Positions 16,908 through 24,731 of a stretch of 64,000 nucleotides of DNA are shown here, piece by piece. The notes beneath the pieces were generated by a model. The model worked only from the letters and a program-made list of their open reading frames with translations. It was not told the DNA's origin and searched no databases. The position numbers and the translations under genes were made by a program. The stretch is from Kitasatospora sp. GP82 (GTDB lineage Bacteria; Actinomycetota; Actinomycetes; Streptomycetales; Streptomycetaceae), in NCBI RefSeq assembly GCF_029892105.1, contig NZ_JARZAJ010000025.1:33748-97747 (forward strand), written 5' to 3'. Position 1 is the stretch's first letter; every line of letters starts with the position of its first letter.

Positions 16908-17890
16908 ACGACTGGAACGGCAAGCGCGTGCTCGTCACCGGCGCCGAAGGCTTCATCGGCAGCACGCTGGTGGACCTGCTGGTGCAGCGCGGTGCCCGGG
17001 TGCGGGCGCTGGTGCACTACAAGCCGTACGCCGAACGCGGCTACCTCGCACCGTACTTGGCGAGTGGCGAGGTGGAGATGTCGGCCGGGGACGTCCGTGA
17101 CGCCGGGCGGGTGCTGGACGCCGTGGACGGCTGCGAGACGGTCTTCCACCTGGCCGCACTGATCGGCATCCCGTACAGCTACCAGTCGCCGGAGGCGTAT
17201 GTGCAGACCAATGTGGTCGGCACCCAGAACGTCGCCGCCGCCTGTCTGCGGCACGGCGCACGGCTGGTCCACACCTCCACCAGCGAGGTGTACGGCACCG
17301 CCATCACCGCGCCGATCAGCGAGGAGCACCCGCTCCAGCCGCAGTCGCCGTACTCCGCCTCGAAGATCGGCGCCGACATGGCGGCGCTCTCGTACTGGCA
17401 CTCCTTCGAGCTGCCGGTCACGGTGGTCCGGCCGTTCAACACCTACGGGCCGCGGCAGTCCGCGCGCGCCGTCATCCCGACCATCCTGGCCCAACTCCAC
17501 TCCGGTGCGCAGGAGATCAGGCTCGGCTCGCTCACCCCGACCCGGGACTTCACCTACGCCACCGACACCGCCGAGGGCTTCCTGGCCGCTGCCACCGCCG
17601 ACCGCGCGCTCGGCGAGGTCCTCAATCTCGGCACCGGCACCGAGATCTCCATCGGTGACCTCGCCCGCTCGCTGATCGCCGCCTCCGGCAAGGACGCCGA
17701 GGTCGTGGTCGACCCGGGCCGGCTGCGCCCGAGCGGCAGCGAGGTCGAACGCCTGCTCTCGGACAACACCAAGGCCCGTACCCTGACCGGCTGGCAGCCG
17801 CGGATCTCCCTCGACGAGGGGCTGCGCCTGACCTCCGATTGGGTCGCCGCCAACCTGGGTGCCTTCGCCCCGGGCCGTTACCAGGTCTGA
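16904..17890 (+). CDS. NAD-dependent nucleotide-sugar 4,6-dehydratase (LegB-like extended SDR)
   Basis: 328 residues. The extended short-chain dehydrogenase fold is shown by GAEGFIGS (Rossmann glycine motif), STSEVYG and the catalytic YSASK, followed by RPFNTYGPRQS. The stretch SLTPTRDFTYATDTAEGFL resembles LegB-type UDP-GlcNAc 4,6-dehydratases, which begin pathways to amino- and deoxysugars. Translation is coupled to the murG-like gene (ATGA). No aminotransferase or sugar synthase follows, so a complete deoxysugar pathway is not encoded here. UDP-GlcNAc 4-epimerase activity is an alternative. Confidence 0.85.
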   Translation: MNDWNGKRVLVTGAEGFIGSTLVDLLVQRGARVRALVHYKPYAERGYLAPYLASGEVEMSAGDVRDAGRVLDAVDGCETVFHLAALIGIPYSYQSPEAYVQTNVVGTQNVAAACLRHGARLVHTSTSEVYGTAITAPISEEHPLQPQSPYSASKIGADMAALSYWHSFELPVTVVRPFNTYGPRQSARAVIPTILAQLHSGAQEIRLGSLTPTRDFTYATDTAEGFLAAATADRALGEVLNLGTGTEISIGDLARSLIAASGKDAEVVVDPGRLRPSGSEVERLLSDNTKARTLTGWQPRISLDEGLRLTSDWVAANLGAFAPGRYQV

Positions 17891-17950
17891 CTCCCCGTCC
17901 TGACTCCGGGTCAGCTCGGACGTCGTCCTCGGGGTGCGCTCAGGGTGTGC

Positions 17951-17967
17951 TCAGGGACAGTCCCTGA
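17951..17967. promoter_or_regulatory. Perfect inverted repeat upstream of serine hydrolase
   Basis: TCAGGGACAGTCCCTGA, 8-bp arms around a central A. It is preceded by direct repeats of GCTCAGGG (17938-17945 and 17949-17956 approximately). It lies 84-100 bases before the next start codon and could be an operator or the terminator of the upstream operon. Confidence 0.45.
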
Positions 17968-18050
17968 TGATCGGCCGTACTCGCGCGGAACACACTCGTG
18001 GTCGGGCCGGTGGACCGCCGGTCCGACCACGACCATTCCGGAGCCCTACC

Positions 18051-19310
18051 GTGAACCCCATCGCGAGCCGCACCCGCGCGAGCCGTACCCGTTGGACGAC
18101 CGTGGCCGCCGCAGGTGCCCTGCTGGTCGCCCTGGTCACCGGTGCGGCCGCGCCCGCCTCGGCGGCCCCCGTCGCCGCGCCGGGAGCCGGCGCCGTCGCC
18201 GCGCCGCTTCCCCCGCTCGATCCGGCAGCCCTCCGCCAGGCCATCGACGGGCTGCCGAACGCGGACGTCACCGGCGCGCTGGTGCGCGTCACCGGCAGCG
18301 CGGGCGACTGGTCCGGTACGTCGGGCGTGGGAGATCTGACGACGCGCCAGCCCGTGCCACAGGACGGCCACTTCCGGATCGGCAGCATCTCCAAGGTCTT
18401 CACCGCCACGGTGGTGCTCCAGCTCGCCGCCGAAAGGCGCATCGACCTCGACGGCACCGTCCAGCAGTACCTGCCGGGCGTCCTTCCCGCCGACCTCCCG
18501 CCGATCAAGGTCGGCCAACTGCTCGACCACACCAGCGGTCTGCCGCGCGGCGACAGCTCCGGCTTCGGCGACGGCAGCCCCGAGTGGTTCGCCGCCCACC
18601 GCCTCGACAGCTGGACGCCGCGGCAGGTGGTCGCCGCGCTGGCCGGCCAGCCGATGCAGTTCGCGCCCGGCACCGCGCAGCAGTACAACGGCATGAACAC
18701 CTTCGTCGCCGGGCTGCTCGTCGAGAAGATCACCGGGCGCAGCTTCGCCCAGGAGGTCCAGTCCCGGATCGCTCGCCCCCTCGGCCTGAAGGACACCTAC
18801 GTCCCGGACGCCAAGGACCCGCGTCTGCCGGGACCGCACTCCCACGGCTATCTGACCGTCAAGGCCCCTGACGGCAGCACGCACCCGGTCGACGTCTCGC
18901 AGCAGAGCCCCTGGCCCTGGGCCGAGGGCGGCATGATCTCCACCGCCGGGGATCTCGACCACTTCATAGGTGCGCTCTTCCGCGGCCGTCTGCTGCCCCC
19001 CGCCCAGGAGGCCGAGCTCTTCACCGTCCCCGACGTCCCCAACTTCGACAACAGCCACTGCCAGACCCCGGCAGGACCCGGAAGGGCCTGCCTGAGCATG
19101 GGGCTGATGCGCGTCAAGTCCGCCAACGGCATCGTCGTCTGGGGCAAGACCGGCTCCCGCCCCGGCTACATCAGCGGTGTCTTCGCCACCCGCGACCTGA
19201 GCCGCCGCATCGTCTACTCCCTCAACCCCACCAACCTCAACGGCACCGAGTCCCGCTACGTCCAGCGCATCGCCACCGCCGCCCTCGGCGGTGCCCCGAC
19301 GGCCGGCTGA
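18051..19310 (+). CDS. Secreted serine hydrolase, class C beta-lactamase/DD-carboxypeptidase family (S12)
   Basis: 419 residues from GTG 18051, with GGAG seven bases upstream. A signal peptide covers about residues 1-38 (ALLVALVTGAAAPASAAP). The three active-site motifs of penicillin-recognising enzymes are present: SISK (nucleophile Ser and Lys), YNG as the Tyr-x-Asn-type motif, and KTG in VVWGKTGSRPGYISG. The closest known type is the Streptomyces R61 DD-peptidase and related esterases acting outside the membrane. Substrate (peptidoglycan stem peptide, beta-lactam or ester) cannot be settled from sequence. Confidence 0.92.
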   Translation: MNPIASRTRASRTRWTTVAAAGALLVALVTGAAAPASAAPVAAPGAGAVAAPLPPLDPAALRQAIDGLPNADVTGALVRVTGSAGDWSGTSGVGDLTTRQPVPQDGHFRIGSISKVFTATVVLQLAAERRIDLDGTVQQYLPGVLPADLPPIKVGQLLDHTSGLPRGDSSGFGDGSPEWFAAHRLDSWTPRQVVAALAGQPMQFAPGTAQQYNGMNTFVAGLLVEKITGRSFAQEVQSRIARPLGLKDTYVPDAKDPRLPGPHSHGYLTVKAPDGSTHPVDVSQQSPWPWAEGGMISTAGDLDHFIGALFRGRLLPPAQEAELFTVPDVPNFDNSHCQTPAGPGRACLSMGLMRVKSANGIVVWGKTGSRPGYISGVFATRDLSRRIVYSLNPTNLNGTESRYVQRIATAALGGAPTAG

Positions 19311-19344
19311 CGCCACGCCGCCTCGGCAGGGCTCGACGGCGGTG

Positions 19345-20022
19345 TCAGCCCTGGTCCTGGTCGGCCCTCGTGGAGGTCAGGCCGGGGAGGGGGTTGAGCA
19401 GCAGGGTGGTGAAGCGGCTGATCCAGTCGGGGGTGATGGGTCGGCCGCTGACCAGCAGGCGGTGTTCGACGGTGCCCGCGATGGTGTCGAAGATGATGTC
19501 GATCTCCTCGGAGGCGGTGGCCTCGTCGCGGTCGGGGCTCAGTTCGCCGCGCAGTTGGGCCTGGGCGCGGCCCTGTTGGACGAGGCACTTCTGGGGTTCG
19601 ACGATCCGTTCGCGGACGCGTCGGCGCAGCTGCGGGTCGCGGGAGCCCTCGGCGAAGAGGGCGAGCAGCGCGGCCTGGCTCTCCGGGCGGGCCAGCAGCA
19701 CGGCGAACTGGGCGACCACGGCTTCGATGTCGGCCCGCAGGCTGCCCAGGTCGGCCATCTCCAGCTCGTCGAAGAGGCTGGCGACGGCATCGACCACCAG
19801 TTCGTTCTTGGACGGCCAGCGTCGGTAAAGAGTTGTCTTGGCGACGCCGGCCCGGGCGGCGACGTGGCCCATGGTCAGCCCGCCCCAGCCGAGTTCGGCG
19901 AGGGCCTCGCGGGTGGCGTCGAGGATCGCCCGGTCGGCGGCTGCGCTGCGGGGGCGGCCCTTGCCGCGCGGCGGCGACACGGCTTGGTCGTGGGCAGCGG
20001 GCTGCTGGGTGGTGGGGGCCAC
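19345..20022 (-). CDS. TetR/AcrR-family transcriptional regulator
   Basis: 225 residues from GTG 20022, preceded by GGAGG. The N-terminal helix-turn-helix is LTMGHVAARAGVAKTTLYRRWPSKNELV (about residues 49-76). The ligand domain belongs to the TetR_C group with PITPDWISRFTTLLL near the end. It is convergent with the serine hydrolase and divergent from the thioredoxin gene. A TACCGGTGAGTAAC sequence 45-58 bases upstream may be its own operator. Confidence 0.92.
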   Translation of the reverse strand: MAPTTQQPAAHDQAVSPPRGKGRPRSAAADRAILDATREALAELGWGGLTMGHVAARAGVAKTTLYRRWPSKNELVVDAVASLFDELEMADLGSLRADIEAVVAQFAVLLARPESQAALLALFAEGSRDPQLRRRVRERIVEPQKCLVQQGRAQAQLRGELSPDRDEATASEEIDIIFDTIAGTVEHRLLVSGRPITPDWISRFTTLLLNPLPGLTSTRADQDQG

Positions 20023-20411
20023 CGAGCCTCCTTGCTTGGGCCGGTGCGATGCACTTGCGTGCGATCTACCGGTGAGTAACGTGGGTGGGTCTGGTAACCG
20101 TAACGATTTGTCCCCCCGGCGGCAGCCGGGCGTGCGGGAAAGTGGGACAGGTCACGTCCCGCAATGCCCGGGGGGTCTTGCGGGACCGACCCCGGGTGCA
20201 GTTACGCTACGACTCGTAGCGAAAGAGCGGCAACCTCGCGTTCCGGCCCAAGGGATCGGGCGGGCGCGCGGCGCGGGTGGGGATCCGCGTCGGCTCTGCA
20301 ACGCTTGAACCATGGGAGCAGGGCTCCCGACGGGGGCGGAGAAGTCGGTTCGGTGCGACCCATTCCGGCGGTTGGCGCACGTCACCCGTGCGGACGGGGG
20401 AGGATAGAGCC
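20023..20411. other. Divergent region between tetR and ybbN; candidate TetR operator
   Basis: No gene is credible. TACCGGTGAGTAAC at 20067-20080 (GTTACTCACCGGTA on the minus strand) is a plausible operator/-10 region for tetR. The ybbN start has GGAGGA seven bases upstream at the right end. The middle is GC-rich and carries several short inverted repeats. Confidence 0.45.
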
Positions 20412-21404
20412 ATGCAGCCACGGAATTCGCGTCTGAACAGTGCCGCCCTGCGTGGTGCGGTGGACCTCGCCGCAGTGAAGGCGGCCGGTGACGCCGCCCA
20501 GAAGGCCGAGCAGGCCAGGGTGGAACGAGCTCGTCAGAACGCCGCCGCTGAGGCGGCCGGGGTGGCCCCGCCGGGGGCGCCGTACGAGCTCGTCATCGAT
20601 GTCACCGAGGAAACCTTCGAGACCGAGGTCGTGCAGCGCTCGGCCGAGGTGCCGGTGGTCGTCGACTTCTGGGCCGAGTGGTGCGGCCCGTGCAAGCAGC
20701 TCAGCCCGATCCTCGAGCGGCTCGCCGAGGAGTACGACGGGCGGATCGTGCTCGCCAAGATTGATGTGGACGCCAATCAGCTGATCGCCCAGCAGTTCGG
20801 CATCCAGGGCATCCCGGCCGTGATGGCCGTGGTCGCCGGTCAGCTCGTCCCGCTCTTCCAGGGCGCCGAGAACGAGGCCAACGTCCGCAAGATCCTGGAT
20901 CAGTTGATCGCGGTCGCCGAGCAGCGCTTCGGCATCGTCGGTGGCGGTGTCGCCCCGGAGGGCGAGAGTCCGGCAGCCCCCCGCGTACCGGAGGACCCGG
21001 CGCTGTCCGCCGCGCACGACGCGCTCGACCGCGGTGACCTGGGCGGTGCCATCCAGGCGTACCAGAACGTGCTGGTCGACCAGCCCGGCAACACCGAGGC
21101 CAAGCTGGGCCTGGCCCAGGCGCAGCTGCTGCGCCGGGTCGAGGCGCTGGACCCGCAGGCCGTCCGTGCGGCGGCCGCCGCCGATCCGAAGAACGTCGCC
21201 GCCCAGCTGGAGGCCGCAGACCTGGACTTGGTCGGCGGCCACGTCGAGGATGCCTTCGGCCGACTGGTCGACACGGTCGGCAGGACCTTCGGCGAGGACC
21301 GGGATACCGCCCGGCTCCGGCTGCTGGAGCTCTTCGAGGTGATCGGTGCGGAGGACCCCCGGGTGGCGAAGGCCCGCACCGCGCTGGCCCGGGTGCTGTT
21401 CTGA
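20412..21404 (+). CDS. ybbN: Thioredoxin-domain co-chaperone, YbbN/CnoX type
   Basis: 330 residues. Residues about 56-165 form a thioredoxin domain with FWAEWCGPCKQL; the redox cysteines are C91 and C94. The remainder is a TPR-like helical region, as in YbbN/CnoX (roughly 280-330 residues), which acts as a thioredoxin-like holdase working with chaperones. The first 55 residues are an Ala/Arg/Gln-rich charged extension typical of actinobacterial members. The intact CxxC suggests redox capability, which E. coli CnoX lacks. Confidence 0.9.
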   Translation: MQPRNSRLNSAALRGAVDLAAVKAAGDAAQKAEQARVERARQNAAAEAAGVAPPGAPYELVIDVTEETFETEVVQRSAEVPVVVDFWAEWCGPCKQLSPILERLAEEYDGRIVLAKIDVDANQLIAQQFGIQGIPAVMAVVAGQLVPLFQGAENEANVRKILDQLIAVAEQRFGIVGGGVAPEGESPAAPRVPEDPALSAAHDALDRGDLGGAIQAYQNVLVDQPGNTEAKLGLAQAQLLRRVEALDPQAVRAAAAADPKNVAAQLEAADLDLVGGHVEDAFGRLVDTVGRTFGEDRDTARLRLLELFEVIGAEDPRVAKARTALARVLF

Positions 21405-22083
21405 CGCGGGCGGCCGGTCCGCGTGCGACCTGCCGGGCCCTGGTGGCACGGCGGGTGACCTGCGGTGTCGCTGGGGATTTGACGACAAAGCGGTCAAAAA
21501 TTCCGACCTTTATCAAATCTTGACAATGCCCTCCGGCGGTCACCTCTGGTGACCGCCGGAGCTGTTTCGTCCGTGTTTCCGCCGAATTTCGGTGACGTAC
21601 ATCTGCTCGATTGTCACTCTGCGTGCCGTTTCGTCCGATTTCATGATCGGCGACAGTCGCTGTTGGATTACCCGTCAGTAATGAACCCCTTGTGTTCGGG
21701 CCGGGATTCAAGCACGATCAGCCACGCCCGGTCCCCTACGAGGGGATCCCCACCGGGCAGCCGACGGCTCGGTCCTGAGGCTTGAGGGCAGGGGGGTATC
21801 CGCAGATCCCACATGCGGTTCCTGTCCTTCGCACGGCCGCGCATCCCCGCGCGGTCGCTGGTTGTCGCTCGGGGGTGGTCGCCGGTGTCATCGGTCGTAC
21901 CCGCTGTCGCGAAGACAGTGGGTGCCGGGAACGGGAGTGCCGTGGTTGCGGCCGAGCCCGGGTCCGCCGATGCCCACGGCGCTCTCCGCTACCGAGGACG
22001 TAGCTCTCTCCCATCCCAGGCCCAGGTCGGTGCGGGGCGCACCGGGCGCGGTCGGAGATGTACGTCCTAGAAGGAGGACACGC
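21405..22083. other. Long intergenic region; terminator and leader, no gene seen
   Basis: 679 bases. The left half is AT-rich for this genome (21470-21700) and includes the terminator at 21531-21561. A small CCCCT-ACG-AGGGG hairpin lies at 21733-21745. The right half precedes the DUF6230 gene, whose AAGGAGG ribosome site is at about 22070. No known riboswitch pattern was recognised, and coding frames there have no family resemblance. Confidence 0.5.
21531..21561 (+). terminator. Terminator of ybbN
   Basis: 13-bp perfect stem (21531-21543 with 21549-21561), CTCTG loop, followed by CTGTTTCGT. It lies about 127 bases after the stop codon. Confidence 0.8.
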
Positions 22084-22716
22084 ATGTCCCAGACATTCGG
22101 CAAGACCCGCTGGAAGCGCTTTGCACTCGTGATGGTCCCCAGTATCGCGGCCACCGCGGCGATCGGCGTGGGCCTGGCGAACAACGCGCTGGCCGCGTCG
22201 TTCAGCATCTCCGGCCAGAAGTTCAAGGTCCAGGCGGACGATCTCCAGGGCGACAACTTCGCCCAGTACGGCGATGTCCTCCACCACACCAACGCCCAGG
22301 ACCAGAACCCGAAGGCTCACGAGGCCGTTGCCGTCTCGACCTTCAGCCACGCGACCATCAAGCACCTGTGCCAGTCGGTGTCCACCGACCTCCCCTTCGG
22401 GCTCGGCAAGTGGACCCTCCAGCTGCACGCCGGTGGGGACAACAAGGACCAGTGGGTCCAGGCCGACAACCTGGTGATCGGCCTCAACAGTCTTGAGGCG
22501 GACGCCCAGTTCGACAACATCAACATCGGTCAGGACGCCTCGACCCTGCCGAGCCCGGCCAAGGGCATGCCCGGACTGTTCGGCCAGGCCGCGACGCACG
22601 CCCACCTGACCAACGTGAAGCAGACCGCCTGGTCGACCTCGGCCAGCAGCTTCTCGCTCAACGGCCTGAAGCTGGGCCTGGCCCAGGGCGACGGCCCGAG
22701 CGTCGAGTGCTTCTAG
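22084..22716 (+). CDS. DUF6230-family secreted protein
   Basis: 210 residues. ATG 22084 has AGGAGG eight bases upstream. Residues 1-38 are a signal peptide (MVPSIAATAAIGVGLANNALAA). The mature part is beta-rich, with FKVQADDLQGDNFAQYGDV and a Cys near residue 97 (IKHLCQSVS) and a second at the penultimate residue (VECF), which could form a disulfide. Streptomyces proteins of this type have been annotated as putative cholesterol esterases, but no catalytic triad is visible. It is the first gene of a three-gene exported/membrane locus. Confidence 0.8.
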   Translation: MSQTFGKTRWKRFALVMVPSIAATAAIGVGLANNALAASFSISGQKFKVQADDLQGDNFAQYGDVLHHTNAQDQNPKAHEAVAVSTFSHATIKHLCQSVSTDLPFGLGKWTLQLHAGGDNKDQWVQADNLVIGLNSLEADAQFDNINIGQDASTLPSPAKGMPGLFGQAATHAHLTNVKQTAWSTSASSFSLNGLKLGLAQGDGPSVECF

Positions 22717-22725
22717 GCCACTGAC

Positions 22726-22750
22726 GGCCGACGGTGCTCCGCCGTCGGCC
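22726..22750 (+). terminator. Hairpin between DUF6230 and DUF6114 genes
   Basis: 9-bp perfect stem GGCCGACGG (22726-22734) with 22742-22750. It may attenuate transcription into the downstream genes, so that the secreted protein is made in excess. Confidence 0.6.
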
Positions 22751-22842
22751 AACAGGCCACTGTGGCAGGGGCGGTGGCGGTGCCGCCGTCCCTGTCGTAC
22801 CAACTGTTCGTCCCTCGTTACCGCAATCGAGGAGCTCGCATC

Positions 22843-23358
22843 GTGTCCAGCGCAACTGCCATCGAGTGGCCCGAAGGGGCTAGCGGCTTCGGTCGGCTCC
22901 GACTGCGATTTCGGGCCTGGCGCCGTTCCCGCCCGTTCTGGGGCGGGCTGCTGGCCGTGATCGCCGGCGTCCCGATCCTCTACCTCCCCTATGCCAACCT
23001 GCAGTTGGGGCAGCTGACCGTCACGATGGCCACCACTGCCGGTGCCGGTTCGCTGCTCATCGGGCTGCTGATGATGACCCTGGGCGTGACGGCCTGGTTC
23101 CAGCCGCTGGTGCGGATCTTCTGCGGTGTGGCCGTCACCATTCTGTCCCTGGTCTCCGTTCCGGTCTCCAACCTTGGCGGCTTCGGCGTGGGCCTGCTGC
23201 TCGGGCTGGTCGCCGGAGGGCTGCTGTGCTCCTGGGCCCCGCTGAAGCAACCGGCCGTCCTGACGGACGAGTTGGCAGGTGCGGCGGAGAACGGCGCTGC
23301 CGAGCCCGGTCAGCCTGCGGTGTCCGTGGAGAAGGCCGATCCCGGGGAGCAGCGGTGA
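22843..23358 (+). CDS. DUF6114-family integral membrane protein
   Basis: 171 residues from GTG 22843, with GAGGAG ten bases upstream. About four hydrophobic segments are visible: PFWGGLLAVIAGVPILYL, AGAGSLLIGLLMMTLGVTAWF, FCGVAVTILSLVSVPVSN and GVGLLLGLVAGGLLCSW. The C-terminal 40 residues are hydrophilic and cytoplasmic or exported. DUF6114 genes habitually follow DUF6230 genes in Streptomyces. Translation of the next gene is coupled through a GTGA overlap. A role in anchoring or exporting the flanking proteins is possible but unproven. Confidence 0.8.
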   Translation: MSSATAIEWPEGASGFGRLRLRFRAWRRSRPFWGGLLAVIAGVPILYLPYANLQLGQLTVTMATTAGAGSLLIGLLMMTLGVTAWFQPLVRIFCGVAVTILSLVSVPVSNLGGFGVGLLLGLVAGGLLCSWAPLKQPAVLTDELAGAAENGAAEPGQPAVSVEKADPGEQR

Positions 23359-24650
23359 GCGACCGGGACGAAGGGGCGGTTGCCCGGGTGGCCGGGCCCC
23401 GGCACGCTGCGCCTCGGGTCAAGGTGCGCAGCCGCCTGCGGGGCAGGGCGGTGGCGATAGCCGCTGTGCCGACGGCGCTGCTGATGGGCACCATCCCGAG
23501 CATTGCCATGGCCGACGTCCAGAAGGACAAGGGCTGCGCCACCGCTGCCGACACGGTTCTCGAAGAGACGCCGGTGCCGAAGAGCGAGATCACCCCGGTG
23601 CCGGACCCGAAGCCGACGTCCACCAAGGCCGCCCGGCCAAGTGAGCAGCCGACCGCGCAGCCCGACTCGCAGACGCAGCAGCCGGCTCCGGTGTCGACGC
23701 CGACCACTGTGCCGTCGCCGACCGTGAGCGCCACCGCCACGACGCACCCCCGGCCTCAGCAGGCGGCGGCGACCACTTCGCCGACCCCGAAGGCCGACTC
23801 GGTCGGACCGGCCGGGATCCTGGACGACATCCTCGACCCGATCCTGCACCTGGGCAGTCACCGGAGCCCGACCCCGACCCCGGCTCCGACCCCGAAGGCC
23901 ACTTCGGCGCCGAGCCCGTCGGCCACTCCCGGCCCGCCTCCGGCGAAGACCCGCGTGCCCGAGGCCGAGACCCCCGCCGCCGAGTCGCCGTCGCCGTCCT
24001 CGTCTCCGTCCGCCTCCGACTCCGAGACCGCCTCTCCGGCGCCGTCCGGGAGCCCGACCGCGACGCCCAGTTCCAGCCCCTCGCCTTCCGCCTCGCCCAC
24101 CAAGAACCCCAACTGCCAGGTGGACACCCGCGCGCTGAGCGCCGGCAAGGCGGAGCCCAACCGGCTCGTGCCCGAGCAGAACTGGACGCTGCACTCGTCC
24201 ACCCTCGGCCTGTACGGCGCGAAGTTCTACGGCCTGGTGGACGTCCGGACCCAGACCACCACCAAGCGGGTGCTCAAGTTCGTCGTGGACCGGGTCGACA
24301 TCGGCGATCTCGATATGTCGACACTTGAGGGCAACGGTATGACCTTCCATGTGAAGGGCGCCCCGGGCTCGACCTCCACCATGCGCGACGGTGAGGTGAC
24401 CATGTACGTGGAGCGGCTCTCCGGTCACCTCAGCAAGATCCTCGGCCTGCCGCTCCCGATCGACCTCGGCGAGATCACGCTCACGCCGGACACCCTGCCG
24501 CAGTGGCTGTACGACCTGATCGGCAGCGTGCCTATCCCGCTCGACCTGGAGATGAAGCAGGTCACCGCCGTCCAGGCGGGCCAGTTCGGCGGCACCCTGA
24601 GCATCCCGGGCATGCAGATGTACAACGACAACCTCCCCTACGGCCAGTAG
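23355..24650 (+). CDS. Secreted protein with Pro/Thr/Ser-rich stalk
   Basis: 431 residues from GTG 23355. A twin-basic N-terminus and hydrophobic segment (VAIAAVPTALLMGTIPSIAMA) form a signal peptide or anchor over about residues 27-55. Residues about 70-255 are a low-complexity stalk of Pro, Thr, Ser and Lys with repeated TPTPAP- and SPSPS-like units. The C-terminal 170 residues form a compact domain starting at CQVDTRALSAG that shares general character with the DUF6230 protein upstream. The stalk would span the cell wall. No enzyme motif is recognised. Confidence 0.75.
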   Translation: MSDRDEGAVARVAGPRHAAPRVKVRSRLRGRAVAIAAVPTALLMGTIPSIAMADVQKDKGCATAADTVLEETPVPKSEITPVPDPKPTSTKAARPSEQPTAQPDSQTQQPAPVSTPTTVPSPTVSATATTHPRPQQAAATTSPTPKADSVGPAGILDDILDPILHLGSHRSPTPTPAPTPKATSAPSPSATPGPPPAKTRVPEAETPAAESPSPSSSPSASDSETASPAPSGSPTATPSSSPSPSASPTKNPNCQVDTRALSAGKAEPNRLVPEQNWTLHSSTLGLYGAKFYGLVDVRTQTTTKRVLKFVVDRVDIGDLDMSTLEGNGMTFHVKGAPGSTSTMRDGEVTMYVERLSGHLSKILGLPLPIDLGEITLTPDTLPQWLYDLIGSVPIPLDLEMKQVTAVQAGQFGGTLSIPGMQMYNDNLPYGQ

Positions 24651-24661
24651 CGGCCCCGGGA

Positions 24662-24712
24662 AACGCCAGTGGGGCGCGCCCTCCGCGAAGGAGAGCGCGC
24701 CCCACTGGCGTT
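24662..24712. terminator. Bidirectional terminator
   Basis: 18-bp perfect stem (24662-24679 with 24695-24712) plus an inner CTCC/GGAG stem, between the convergent stalk-protein and pyk genes. Confidence 0.88.
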
Positions 24713-24731
24713 CGGCACGGCGGCCCGCAGG

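Noticed and set aside
21570..22083. Riboswitch (c-di-AMP or other) in the long leader before DUF6230
   Set aside because: Some hairpins are visible but no recognised consensus core; not claimed.
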